Origin: Pseudomonas fluorescens
Lineage (GTDB): Bacteria > Pseudomonadota > Gammaproteobacteria > Pseudomonadales > Pseudomonadaceae
Length of the DNA: 64,000 nucleotides
Assembly (NCBI RefSeq): GCF_900636825.1
Contig: NZ_LR134318.1
Span: forward strand, 2,079,501 to 2,143,500
Direction of reading: 5' to 3'
Shown: piece after piece, positions 39,040 to 48,017 of the stretch
Position numbering within the stretch: the first letter of the stretch is position 1
Layout of the letters: each line of letters starts with the position of its first letter
The notes under the pieces: generated by a model
What the model saw: the letters and a program-made list of their open reading frames with translations, nothing else
Database searches by the model: none
What the model was told of the DNA's origin: nothing
Position numbers and translations under genes: made by a program

Positions 39040-39571
39040 CCGTCCGCTTCAACTGACTCTCAATGGTCAATCCGTCGGTCCGGTGGACATCCCTGATGAC
39101 CTGCCGATGATCGACTACCTGCACGAATACAAAAACCTCACCGGTTCGCGTCTGGGCTGCGGCCAGGGCATCTGTCATGCGTGCGTGGTGATCGTCGACA
39201 ACCCGGACGGCACCAGCGAAGAAGTGCGTACCTGCATCACCGGTGCGCATTACTTCGAGGGCAAAAAAGTCCGCACGATCGAAGGCCATGCCCAGCGCGA
39301 CGAGTCGGGCCAGGTCACCGAATTGAACCCGATTCAGCAACGATTCGTCGACGAATTCGCCTTCCAGTGCAGTTACTGCGCGCCAGGTTTCGTCAACGCT
39401 GCGACCGTTCTGGTTGAAAAACTGCAACGTCAGCCGATCGTCAAAAGTCAGTTGGAAAAAGTCATCGAGGACAGCCTCGGTCATCATGTCTGCCGTTGCA
39501 CCGGGTATGTGCGTTATTACAACGCCACCCGCAACGTCTTGACCGATCTCGGCTTGGTCAAGGAGGGTTAA
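39032..39571 (+). CDS. 2Fe-2S subunit of the molybdenum hydroxylase
   Basis: A small electron-transfer subunit of 179 residues carrying two [2Fe-2S] clusters. The plant-type cluster ligands are Cys43, Cys48, Cys51 and Cys68 (LGCGQGICHAC, RTC). The second, helical-domain cluster has CSYC near 112-115 and CRC near 153-155. It has no signal of its own, so it is probably exported bound to the Tat-carried large subunit. The ATG at 39032 follows AGGAGG; a longer upstream reading is rejected. Confidence 0.93.
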   Translation: MANRPLQLTLNGQSVGPVDIPDDLPMIDYLHEYKNLTGSRLGCGQGICHACVVIVDNPDGTSEEVRTCITGAHYFEGKKVRTIEGHAQRDESGQVTELNPIQQRFVDEFAFQCSYCAPGFVNAATVLVEKLQRQPIVKSQLEKVIEDSLGHHVCRCTGYVRYYNATRNVLTDLGLVKEG

Positions 39572-39573
39572 AC

Positions 39574-40809
39574 ATGAAGCGTTTACTGACCCGCCTGACC
39601 TTAACGGTCGGCCTGGCTGCGCCTGTGTTGTTCGCTCACGCTGAAGATCAGGTCAAGCGCGGCGAGTATCTCGCCCGTGCCGCCGATTGCATGGCCTGCC
39701 ACACCACAGCAGGCGGCGCGCCGTTTGCTGGCGGCCTGCCGATCGTGTCGCCGTTCGGCACGATTTACGGCACCAACATCACGCCGAGCAAAAAGTACGG
39801 CATCGGTTTGTACAACGATGACGAGTTCTTCGCGGCGCTGACGGAAGGCAAACGCCGTGACGGTGCGAACCTGTACCCGGCGATGCCCTACGCCTCGTAT
39901 CACCTGATGCCCCGCGAGGATTCGGATGCGATTCATGCGTATCTGAAAACCATCGAACCGATCGAGCGGGCCGCGCCGGTCACGCGTCTGAGCTTTCCGT
40001 TCAACGTGCGTTTGGGGCTGATGGGCTGGAACGTACTTTATGGCAAAGCCTTGAAGCTGGAGCCGGCCGAAGGCAAAAGCGAGGCCTGGAAGCGTGGCCA
40101 GTACATGGTCGAGGTCCTCGGTCACTGCGGCGAATGTCACACCCCGCGCGGCTTGCCCGGCGCGATGGAGTTGGACAAACGCCTGACCGGTGGCGTTCTC
40201 AACGGCTATCTGGCGCCAAGCCTGTTGGCTACTGATCTGGCCGCACGCGGCTGGAACGAGCAGGATCTGAGCACGTTTCTTAAACACGGCATGAGCGCCC
40301 AAGGAACAATGTTCAACGAAATGTTCCCGGTGTTTCACAACAGCACCCAGGGTTTGAGCGATACGGATCTGGCGGCGATGGCGACGTTCTTGCTCGGCGA
40401 TCAACCGCCAGCAGCCAAGCAGCTCGTAGAGGTGCCGGTCGAGAAACTCAGCGCCAGTGCGCAGCGTGGCCGTCAGGAATATTTGAATGTCTGTGCCGGC
40501 TGTCACGCAGTGGGTGGTGAAGGCAAGCCGCACATTGCTGTGGCCATGCGCGGCAACACCACGTTGCGCCTCGAAGATCCGCGCAATCTGTTGCGCGTGA
40601 TCGAGGATGGGATTGGCGAGCAGAAATTCTCCGGGTTCGAGCACATGCAGCCGATGCCGGGTTTTGCCGACAAGCTCAGTTCTGCGCAACTGACCGATCT
40701 GCTCAACTATCTGCGTCAAGGATGGGGCGGGCAGCCTGGGGAATTGGCGGTGAGCGACGTGCAGAAGCTGCAAGCCGACGCGCCGTCCATCGAGCACAAG
40801 GCGCACTGA
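39574..40809 (+). CDS. Tri-haem cytochrome c subunit
   Basis: A 411-residue periplasmic cytochrome resembling the cytochrome subunits of alcohol and aldehyde dehydrogenases (AdhB-like). A signal peptide (residues 1-23, ending AHA) precedes three CxxCH haem motifs: CMACH at 39-43, CGECH near 185 and CAGCH near 307. It probably accepts electrons from the 2Fe-2S subunit and passes them to ubiquinone or an oxidase. The start at 39574 lies two bases after the previous stop, with AGGAGG upstream. Confidence 0.93.
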   Translation: MKRLLTRLTLTVGLAAPVLFAHAEDQVKRGEYLARAADCMACHTTAGGAPFAGGLPIVSPFGTIYGTNITPSKKYGIGLYNDDEFFAALTEGKRRDGANLYPAMPYASYHLMPREDSDAIHAYLKTIEPIERAAPVTRLSFPFNVRLGLMGWNVLYGKALKLEPAEGKSEAWKRGQYMVEVLGHCGECHTPRGLPGAMELDKRLTGGVLNGYLAPSLLATDLAARGWNEQDLSTFLKHGMSAQGTMFNEMFPVFHNSTQGLSDTDLAAMATFLLGDQPPAAKQLVEVPVEKLSASAQRGRQEYLNVCAGCHAVGGEGKPHIAVAMRGNTTLRLEDPRNLLRVIEDGIGEQKFSGFEHMQPMPGFADKLSSAQLTDLLNYLRQGWGGQPGELAVSDVQKLQADAPSIEHKAH

Positions 40810-40810
40810 C

Positions 40811-41782
40811 ATGCAGCATCTCGATCTGCAAGTGGTGCGACGAGCGCTGCAGTGGTCGGTGGCGGGGCAGCGCATCTGGCTTTGCACTGTGCTGACAACC
40901 TATGGCTCCGCGCCGCGTGCGCCGGGATCGCTGCTGGCGGTGAACGAAGGCGGGCAATGGATCGGGTCGCTGTCGGGTGGCTGCGTCGAGGAGGACTTTC
41001 TCGAGCGCGTCGCTGAAGGCGCGTTTCTCGACGCGGTCAATGTCGTGCGTTACGGCGAAGGCGATGATCCGCGGTCGCGGGTCAGCCTGCCGTGCGGCGG
41101 CATTCTCGATGTGTTGGTCGAGAAACTTGACGCTGACTGTGAGGTGCAGGCGCATCTGCGGGAATTGGAGTCGGCGCTGCTCGGTCAGCGTCGGCTGATC
41201 CGCCAGGTCGATCTGCCTAGCGGTGCGCGCAACGTATTCGTTGATTGCGTGCAGGGCGCGCGGATCGAGCGTGAGTCTGATCGCGTGCGTATTCGTGTCG
41301 GCGCGGCACAGCGCTTGTTATTGGCCGGATATTCCAGCGTGGCGCAGGCGTGTGCCGAATTCGCCGTTGGGCTTGGGTTCGAAGTGATTCTCTGCGATCC
41401 GCGCGATGAAATCCTGGAAGGTGTGGTGCTTCCTGGCGTGGAGATTCGCCGGCAATTGCCATCGGTGTTTATTGCCGATGGCGGCTGTCACCGCGATACC
41501 GCAGTCGTCGCGCTGACTCATGATCCGCGCATCGATGACCTGGCGATGATGGAGGCGGTACGCACCGATGCGTTCTACATCGGCGTAATGGGTTCGCTGC
41601 AGACTTCGCAGAAGCGCTTCGAGCGCTTGCGCAGGATTGGCGGGCTGGGCGATGTTGAGCTGGCGCGAATCCACGCGCCAATTGGCCTCAACCTGGGCAG
41701 CAAGACACCGGCGGAAATTGCGTTGGCGGTGCTGGCGGATATCCTGCGCATCCGCAGTGGGATCGCTCGGGATCAGCTCTGA
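40811..41782 (+). CDS. XdhC/CoxI-family molybdenum-cofactor maturation protein
   Basis: A cytoplasmic accessory factor of 323 residues that binds and modifies (sulfurates) or inserts molybdenum cofactor for hydroxylases. The N-terminal XdhC domain has TTYGSAPRAPGSLLAV and GSLSGGCVEEDF, the latter with the conserved Cys. The C-terminal Rossmann domain includes VALTHDPRIDD and YIGVMGSLQTSQKRFERL. It begins one base after the cytochrome stop, so it belongs to the operon and was probably needed before Tat export of the enzyme. Confidence 0.93.
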   Translation: MQHLDLQVVRRALQWSVAGQRIWLCTVLTTYGSAPRAPGSLLAVNEGGQWIGSLSGGCVEEDFLERVAEGAFLDAVNVVRYGEGDDPRSRVSLPCGGILDVLVEKLDADCEVQAHLRELESALLGQRRLIRQVDLPSGARNVFVDCVQGARIERESDRVRIRVGAAQRLLLAGYSSVAQACAEFAVGLGFEVILCDPRDEILEGVVLPGVEIRRQLPSVFIADGGCHRDTAVVALTHDPRIDDLAMMEAVRTDAFYIGVMGSLQTSQKRFERLRRIGGLGDVELARIHAPIGLNLGSKTPAEIALAVLADILRIRSGIARDQL

Positions 41783-41799
41783 GCTGTGTGCGTTAAATG

Positions 41800-41829
41800 A
41801 AAAGGGCCGCTATCAGCGGCCCTTTTTTT
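41800..41829. terminator. Terminator shared by the hydroxylase operon and the amine oxidase gene
   Basis: Stem GGGCCGCT/AGCGGCCC with AAAA before and TTTTTTT after, between two convergent genes. The T-run on the plus strand overlaps the stop of the minus-strand gene. Confidence 0.9.
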
Positions 41830-43111
41830 ACATCCCGAATTTATCCCGCAACCCGTAATACCATGCGCCCAGTGCGGCAAAGGGTGTGCGCAACATCTGC
41901 CCGCCGGGGAACGGGTAGTGCGGCAAATCGGCAAACGCATCGAAACGCTCAGCCTGACCGCGCAATGCTTCAGCCAGCACCTTGCCCGCCAGATGGGTGT
42001 AGGTCACGCCATGGCCGCTGCAACCCTGCGAGTAATAAATGTTGTCGCCGAGGCGTCCAACCTGCGGCAAACGCGACAGGGTCAGCAGGAAATTTCCGGT
42101 CCAGGCGTAATCGATTTTCACATCCTTGAGCTGCGGGAAAGCCTTGAGCATTTTCGGGCGGATGATCGCTTCGATATTCGCCGGATCTCGTGCGCCATAT
42201 ACGACGCCGCCGCCGAAGATCAGGCGCTTGTCGCTCGTCAGGCGATAGTAATCGAGCAGGTAGTTGCAATCCTCGACGCAGTAATCCTGGGGCAGCAGCG
42301 CGTTCGCCAGCTCATCGCCCAGCGGCTCGGTGGTGATCACCTGCGTGCCACATGGCATCGATTTCGCCGCCAGCTCCGGGACCAGATTGCCGAGGTAAGC
42401 GTTGCCGGCGACGATGATGAACTTGGCCCTGACCTTGCCCTGCGGCGTATGCACAACCGGGTTGGCGCCGCGTTCGATACGCACGGCGGGGGATTGTTCA
42501 TGGATTGTGCCACCGAGGGATTCAACCGCCGCCGCTTCGCCAAGCGCGAGGTTCAGAGGGTGGATGTGCCCGCCACTCATGTCGAGCATGCCGCCAATGT
42601 ATTGATCGCACGCAACTACTTCACGGATCCGGCGCTGATCGAGCAGCTCGAGTTGCGTATGGCCGAAGCGCTCCCAGAGGCGCTTCTGCGATTCCAGGTG
42701 GCCCATCTGCTTCGCCGTCAGAGCAGCAAACACGCCGCCGTCTTTGAGATCGCACTGAATGTTGTATTTGGCAACACGCTCGCGAATGATCCGGCCACCT
42801 TCGAAAGCCATCTGCCCGAGCAATTGCGCTTGTTGGGGGCCGACGCTGCGCTCGATCACATCGATATCACGGCTATAACTGTTGACGATCTGGCCGCCAT
42901 TTCGCCCCGACGCGCCGAACCCGACCCTGGCCGCTTCCAGCACAGTCACGCGAAAACCGTTCTCCAGCAGAAACAGCGCCGAGGATAGCCCGGTGTACCC
43001 TGCACCGATCACACAAACGTCCGTCTCCACTTCACCCTGCAAGGCAGGGCGGGGCGGTACGGCATTGGCCGACGCAGCGTAATAAGATTCTGGGTAGGGG
43101 GTGTTCGCCAT
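41828..43111 (-). CDS. FAD-dependent amine oxidase (DadA/PuuB family)
   Basis: A cytoplasmic flavoprotein oxidase of 427 residues, most like the gamma-glutamylputrescine oxidase group (PuuB/PauB). The FAD dinucleotide motif VCVIGAGYTGLSSALFLLENG lies near residues 32-52, GASGRNGGQI near 66-75, and the C-terminal GCSGHGVTYTHLAGKVLAEAL closes the FAD site. It would oxidise a secondary or modified amine to an aldehyde with H2O2. The ATG ends at 43111 with GCAGG upstream. It is not in an operon with other polyamine genes here, so the exact substrate is not proved. Confidence 0.88.
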   Translation of the reverse strand: MANTPYPESYYAASANAVPPRPALQGEVETDVCVIGAGYTGLSSALFLLENGFRVTVLEAARVGFGASGRNGGQIVNSYSRDIDVIERSVGPQQAQLLGQMAFEGGRIIRERVAKYNIQCDLKDGGVFAALTAKQMGHLESQKRLWERFGHTQLELLDQRRIREVVACDQYIGGMLDMSGGHIHPLNLALGEAAAVESLGGTIHEQSPAVRIERGANPVVHTPQGKVRAKFIIVAGNAYLGNLVPELAAKSMPCGTQVITTEPLGDELANALLPQDYCVEDCNYLLDYYRLTSDKRLIFGGGVVYGARDPANIEAIIRPKMLKAFPQLKDVKIDYAWTGNFLLTLSRLPQVGRLGDNIYYSQGCSGHGVTYTHLAGKVLAEALRGQAERFDAFADLPHYPFPGGQMLRTPFAALGAWYYGLRDKFGM

Positions 43112-43252
43112 CCTGCAGCCTCTGTTTAATATATTTTACGAGTGGGCCGATCCTACCCGAGTTGAAAAACCTTCGCCAGCCACCCGAAAATCTCCGCCGC
43201 CGACCCGAAATTAAATATTTTGCATATTCATAGGGTTAGGTGAAAAAAGGTG

Positions 43253-43280
43253 TTGACACCCCTTTGGAATTCCGTAGAAT
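43253..43280 (+). promoter_or_regulatory. Sigma-70 promoter of tRNA-Val(GAC)
   Basis: TTGACA (43253-43258), a 16-base spacer and TAGAAT (43275-43280), then a G+C-rich discriminator; the tRNA begins 13 bases later. Confidence 0.88.
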
Positions 43281-43293
43281 GCCGCCTCACAGC

Positions 43294-43370
43294 AGGCACG
43301 TAGCTCAGTTGGTTAGAGCACCACCTTGACATGGTGGGGGTCGTTGGTTCGAGTCCAATCGCGCCTACCA
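43294..43370 (+). tRNA. tRNA-Val (GAC)
   Basis: 77 bases with encoded CCA. Anticodon stem CCACC/GGTGG with loop TTGACAT gives GAC. The acceptor stem AGGCACG/CGCGCCT has an A.C mismatch at the fifth pair. Confidence 0.95.
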
Positions 43371-43400
43371 AACAAAATCCGCTCTGCTGGGCGGTCTAGA

Positions 43401-43429
43401 AGGGCTCACCGAAAGGTGAGCCCTTTTTT
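43401..43429 (+). terminator. Terminator of tRNA-Val(GAC)
   Basis: Stem GGGCTCACC/GGTGAGCCC with loop GAAA and TTTTTT. Confidence 0.92.
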
Positions 43430-43554
43430 GTTGTCTGCGATTTGCAGCTTGCTGCTCAAGGCCGCTTTCACGGATTTTTTATACGTGCTGACTTAAACAA
43501 TCCTGTGTTGATGCCGATATGCCAGTATCTGCAAATATCCTAGGGTCGCCACGC

Positions 43555-43977
43555 ATGGAAACGAACAGCACACAGGTCGAGTACCAAAAACCGAAAAATC
43601 TGGCTGGACTTGGACGTCGATGGGGCGGGCAGATCATTGATTCGTTTGTAACGATATCGCTGTTTTTCGCGGCAGGCCGAGCTGCAGAGATGGTCGGGCT
43701 GCCGTCGGCTGTTGCTGCTTACTTGGCGTTTGGCTCAGGCATCGGATACTACCTGTTCGCCGACGCGCTACCGAACGGTCAGAGCCTGGGTAAAAAGCTG
43801 TTGGGGATGTCGGTGATCGATGAGCGCAGCTATCTCAACTGCAACCTTTACCAATCCTTCCTGCGCAATATCACCACCCCATTTCTGAATATCCTGGACT
43901 GGATCTTTATCTTCTTTGGTTCGCGAAAGCGCCTCGGTGACATGCTCGCGTCGACGATTGTCATCCGCACCCGATAA
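43555..43977 (+). CDS. RDD-family membrane protein
   Basis: A small integral membrane protein, 140 residues from the ATG at 43555 (METNSTQVEYQKPKNLAGLGRR). The RDD signature appears as LGRRWGGQIIDSF near residues 18-30 and GKKLLGMSVIDE near 77-88, with hydrophobic segments between and after (VTISLFFAAGRAAEMVG, AVAAYLAFGSGIGYYLFA, FLNILDWIFIFFG). RDD proteins have been linked to transport, but no function can be assigned here. An ATG 12 codons upstream lacks a ribosome site. Confidence 0.8.
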   Translation: METNSTQVEYQKPKNLAGLGRRWGGQIIDSFVTISLFFAAGRAAEMVGLPSAVAAYLAFGSGIGYYLFADALPNGQSLGKKLLGMSVIDERSYLNCNLYQSFLRNITTPFLNILDWIFIFFGSRKRLGDMLASTIVIRTR

Positions 43978-44004
43978 GTGCTGCTTTTAGCCCGCCTGTC
44001 ATGT

Positions 44005-44032
44005 TTGGCTGATTCGGTGCTGAACGTAGAAT
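44005..44032 (+). promoter_or_regulatory. Putative promoter of an ORF-less transcription unit
   Basis: TTGGCT (44005-44010), a 16-base spacer and TAGAAT (44027-44032), 28 bases after the RDD stop. No coding ORF follows before the terminator at 44156. Confidence 0.5.
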
Positions 44033-44038
44033 ATCTCG

Positions 44039-44192
44039 TATATTTAACAGGTTACGTGTGGTTTTAACTGACCGGTTATCCAAAAGGTCTTGTTGCCGGT
44101 TGTGAATTTAAGTAACATCCGTCCCGCGTTCACCACCACGGTTTATGCATTTTTAAATCCCAAGCTTCCATCAGCTGCTTGGGATTTTTTTT
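44039..44192 (+). ncRNA. Candidate small RNA (about 154 nt)
   Basis: A promoter-like sequence at 44005-44032 and a strong intrinsic terminator at 44156-44192 bound a region whose only start-stop pairs encode three codons (for example ATG CAT TTT TAA). A second weaker promoter (TTGTTG/TAACAT ending near 44118) would give about 70 nt. It could instead be a long 3' UTR of the RDD gene. It contains no series of GGA motifs, so it is not an RsmX/Y/Z-type sponge despite lying near rsmE. Confidence 0.4.
44156..44192 (+). terminator. Strong intrinsic terminator of the candidate small RNA
   Basis: A 10-bp perfect stem AATCCCAAGC/GCTTGGGATT with an 11-base loop and a run of eight Ts. Confidence 0.9.
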
Positions 44193-44500
44193 GCCTGCGA
44201 TTTGGCGTTTGGCTTCTGACCTTCCTCTAGTCCTCCGGCGAGGCGCTGTTTATTCGGCTACTGCTGACTGCTGATCGGCGTGGAAGGCGAAATTCTCCGC
44301 GTTCTATCGGAAACGTCCGACAGCCAGCTGCGGGCGCGAGAGGTATGATCGGCGCAACGGAAGAGGGGTAACGAGCGAGGGGAGTCAGTAGCTTCAAGCG
44401 CCGTGCCCAGCGGGGTGGAATGCGGGTAGCTAAACGGCGCGTGAATCTTTAGCCAGTCGTGCACGGCGGCAAAAGGACTGGCTATGTAAAACGGGATGGT
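44193..44500. other. Intergenic stretch without a supported gene
   Basis: About 308 bases between the terminator at 44192 and the rsmE stop. It holds an 8-bp inverted repeat AGCCAGTC/GACTGGCT (44451-44484) downstream of rsmE, possibly a message-end hairpin without a T-run. A 68-codon minus-strand ORF starting at a GTG (44464) lacks a ribosome site and was not accepted. Confidence 0.4.
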
Positions 44501-44695
44501 TCAGGGCGTTTGTGGCTTGTCCGGAGCGGTCAGGCCGGCCTGAATGCGCTGGTAAATTTCTTCACGGTGCACTGCCACGTTTTTCGGAGCGTTGATGCCG
44601 ATGCGAACCTGTTGGCCGCTTACGCCCAGAATGGTGATGGTGATGTCATCACCGATGTTTATGCTTTCACCGACTTTGCGGGTGAGTATCAGCAT
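44501..44695 (-). CDS. rsmE: CsrA/RsmA-family RNA-binding regulator, RsmE type
   Basis: A 64-residue post-transcriptional repressor that binds GGA motifs at ribosome sites; sponge RNAs titrate it under GacS/GacA in fluorescent pseudomonads. The sequence [18 protein letters not shown] and [28 protein letters not shown] is CsrA. The longer tail [12 protein letters not shown] and the [10 protein letters not shown] variant match RsmE rather than RsmA as I know them. The ATG ends at 44695 with AGGAG upstream; that ribosome site reads AAGGA, so self-repression is conceivable. Confidence 0.93.
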   Translation of the reverse strand: MLILTRKVGESINIGDDITITILGVSGQQVRIGINAPKNVAVHREEIYQRIQAGLTAPDKPQTP

Positions 44696-44944
44696 GGTCT
44701 TCTCCTTGATTGCTTTGTAGGGCACCTGATTCAGACAGTGCAGAGGTCGGTGGTACGTATAGATTAGTGCGAAGTCTCACGGTTTGGGTGCCTCTTTCTG
44801 ACGCGCAGATGCAGCATTAATTCCCAGGCCGTAACTATACAGAGGCTGCAATGATCAATCTCGTTGTTTTGCGCCCATTTTGCGGGGCTCGCGAAGGATT
44901 TATGAATGTTAAGATTGCCGCTTTGAGAATTCGAGGGAAGCGTT

Positions 44945-45313
44945 GTGCGCAAATTGGTCTGGTTGGTCGCGGCACTGGCATTGGCAGGATGTGGTGAAGG
45001 CAAGAGCGTAGACGCACAAAAGTCGAAATCGACGGCAGCGACCGCTTCTGTCGTGGCACCTGCAGCACAGTGGGATCTGGAAGTGCGCGGCGAAACGCCT
45101 CAGGCGGTCAGTGATCTGAGTGGCTGGTTGATCGAGCATGCCTTTGTCCCGACAGTCGTCCGTGACAGCGACGGCAAGACGCGGATTCTGATTGGTCCGT
45201 TCAATACGCAGGCCGAAGCCGAAGCACGGAAGGTGCAGGTGGATGCCGCATTGGTGAAAGCCAAAAAACAGAATATTGAATCGGTCGTCATCGAACACCC
45301 GATCAAGCCGTAA
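44945..45313 (+). CDS. Lipoprotein with SPOR-like domain
   Basis: A small envelope lipoprotein of 122 residues. The GTG start has AGGGAAG upstream. The signal peptide ends in the lipobox LAGC (lipidated Cys at residue 16). After a polar linker, the region WDLEVRGETPQAVSDLSGWL to TRILIGPFNTQAEAEARKVQV has the pattern of a SPOR domain, which binds peptidoglycan lacking stem peptides. Standalone gene. Function beyond that is unknown. Confidence 0.8.
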   Translation: MRKLVWLVAALALAGCGEGKSVDAQKSKSTAATASVVAPAAQWDLEVRGETPQAVSDLSGWLIEHAFVPTVVRDSDGKTRILIGPFNTQAEAEARKVQVDAALVKAKKQNIESVVIEHPIKP

Positions 45314-45367
45314 GCGCTCAACCTGATGGGTTACTGGCTTTTCAACAAATCTGGCAGTTAGGCATGC

Positions 45368-45406
45368 AAAAAGGGCCTCGACATAACGGTCGAGGCCCTT
45401 TTCTTT
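45368..45406. terminator. Bidirectional terminator between the SPOR lipoprotein and endA genes
   Basis: A 10-bp stem GGGCCTCGAC/GTCGAGGCCC, loop ATAACG, with AAAAA before and TTTTCTTTT after, between convergent genes. Confidence 0.92.
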
Positions 45407-45417
45407 TGCCTGATTGC

Positions 45418-46107
45418 TCAGCCGCAGGCTTTCAGATTGACCGGGCCGACAAATTCATTGCCGCGTCCCATCACGCAAGCCACGCTTTGATTACGCTGGC
45501 GCTCCCAATCCTGCACGGGATAGGTTTTGTCCCACGCCTCATACAATTGCCGATCCTGTTTTGACAGGCGCAAGCCGTATTGCTTGCTCATGTAGAAATA
45601 GGTGCGGGCGATCATGCCGCGAATCGAAGGGCGGGGCATGACCTTCTTCGCCTTGAAGTCGACTTGGGTCAAGCACGAGCCGTACTGCCCTGATTGTACC
45701 GGCAACCAGCCGTAGCTGAAGTTGCTGCGGTCGCCATTGACCTCGCCGATGCTCGGCACCAGGTTGTGCAGGTCGGCCTCGGCTTTTTGGTAGGTCGGGT
45801 CGTAGCGCGTGCAATTCTTGCGTCCGCCTTCCTGCCAGCATTGGCGCAGATGGCCGATCTGCCACGCCGGGACGATGTGTTCCCACTCGATGCGCGAAGC
45901 GCGCTTGGCGCTTTTGCGTGGCACATAACCGCAGGCCTTCAAATCGACCTTGTTGCCGGTGTACTTGCAGCCGCAATAAAACTCGGTGGACTGCGGCGCG
46001 TAAAGCTTCCAGGCCGCCTTCTTGGCTTCGGAGAACGTACGAGGCGCGCCAGCCTGGGCGCCCATGGCAATGAAAAGCAACAACAAAGCAAAACAGCGGA
46101 CACTCAT
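45418..46107 (-). CDS. endA: Endonuclease I (secreted or periplasmic DNase)
   Basis: A non-specific endonuclease of 229 residues of the EndA/Vvn family. The signal peptide MSVRCFALLLLFIAMGAQA gives export. The beta-beta-alpha-metal active site is seen in RIEWEHIVPAW (catalytic His) and DLHNLVPSIGEVNGDRSN. Multiple cysteines (CGCKYTG, CGYV, QCWQ, NCTRY and others) suggest disulfides. The ATG ends at 46107; a longer reading adds a non-signal extension and is rejected. It starts five bases after the DUF1654 stop, so it may be co-transcribed with that SOS-boxed gene. Confidence 0.92.
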   Translation of the reverse strand: MSVRCFALLLLFIAMGAQAGAPRTFSEAKKAAWKLYAPQSTEFYCGCKYTGNKVDLKACGYVPRKSAKRASRIEWEHIVPAWQIGHLRQCWQEGGRKNCTRYDPTYQKAEADLHNLVPSIGEVNGDRSNFSYGWLPVQSGQYGSCLTQVDFKAKKVMPRPSIRGMIARTYFYMSKQYGLRLSKQDRQLYEAWDKTYPVQDWERQRNQSVACVMGRGNEFVGPVNLKACG

Positions 46108-46111
46108 TAAA

Positions 46112-46351
46112 TCAATCTTCCTTCGGCACAACCCAAAAAATCTGCACGCCACCGTCGTCGCGATAGGCGAGGGTGACGTTATCGTTCTCGTCGATTTCCT
46201 CGAGCAGACGCTCCCAATCGTCCATTGGCTCATCCGGCAAACGGAAGATCAGTGCGGCTTTGGCTTTTTGTGCGGTGGGGGAATTGATGATTTTCTGAAC
46301 GCGCATGCCCATGCGTTCGTAAGCGTCAGGAGCATCAGAGGAAGCGGCCAC
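46112..46351 (-). CDS. DUF1654-type protein under a LexA box
   Basis: A 79-residue cytoplasmic protein of the Pseudomonas DUF1654 type, with the core AYERMGMRVQKIINSPTAQKAKAALIFRLPDEP followed by an acidic EIDENDNVTL and DDGGVQIFWV. I place the start at a GTG (46351) because AAGGAT lies seven bases upstream. The ATGs at 46402 and 46381 lie before or inside the LexA box and lack ribosome sites. Function is unknown; the LexA box points to a role in the DNA-damage response. endA follows directly. Confidence 0.82.
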   Translation of the reverse strand: MAASSDAPDAYERMGMRVQKIINSPTAQKAKAALIFRLPDEPMDDWERLLEEIDENDNVTLAYRDDGGVQIFWVVPKED

Positions 46352-46369
46352 GAGGTTATCCTTATTAAG

Positions 46370-46385
46370 CTGTACGTGCATACAG
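46370..46385 (-). promoter_or_regulatory. LexA (SOS) box
   Basis: The minus-strand reading CTGTATGCACGTACAG fits the LexA consensus CTG-N10-CAG with the TAT/TA inner positions and a near-complete palindrome. A -35-like TTGCGA lies 17 bases upstream of an overlapping TACTGT -10. The box lies 19 bases before the chosen DUF1654 start. Confidence 0.85.
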
Positions 46386-46546
46386 TATTTAACTGTAAGC
46401 ATTTTCGCAACTGCTTAAAATTCAAGAAAAACCTCTGACAGCGGTTTTCGGAATTTGGTGTAAGGCGAGTCGTGTTTTTTGTAGGAAAAATGCAGAAGGG
46501 TTGTCGGCAACGCACCGCTCGCCCGGTAAGAGAGCGATGCGAAGGG

Positions 46547-46571
46547 CGCCTGATCAAGGACAGATCAGGCG
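46547..46571. other. Inverted repeat downstream of the asparaginase gene
   Basis: Perfect 9-bp arms CGCCTGATC/GATCAGGCG with a 7-base loop lie nine bases past the asparaginase stop. It lacks a T-run, so it is a message-end hairpin rather than a classical terminator. Confidence 0.5.
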
Positions 46572-46579
46572 AGGGTCAA

Positions 46580-48017
<1,438 letters not shown>

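Noticed and set aside
44039..44192. Rsm-type sponge RNA near rsmE
   Set aside because: The region lacks the repeated GGA loops expected of RsmX/Y/Z.
44258..44464. 68-codon minus-strand ORF downstream of rsmE
   Set aside because: GTG start without a ribosome site, no family resemblance, weak third-position bias; likely chance.
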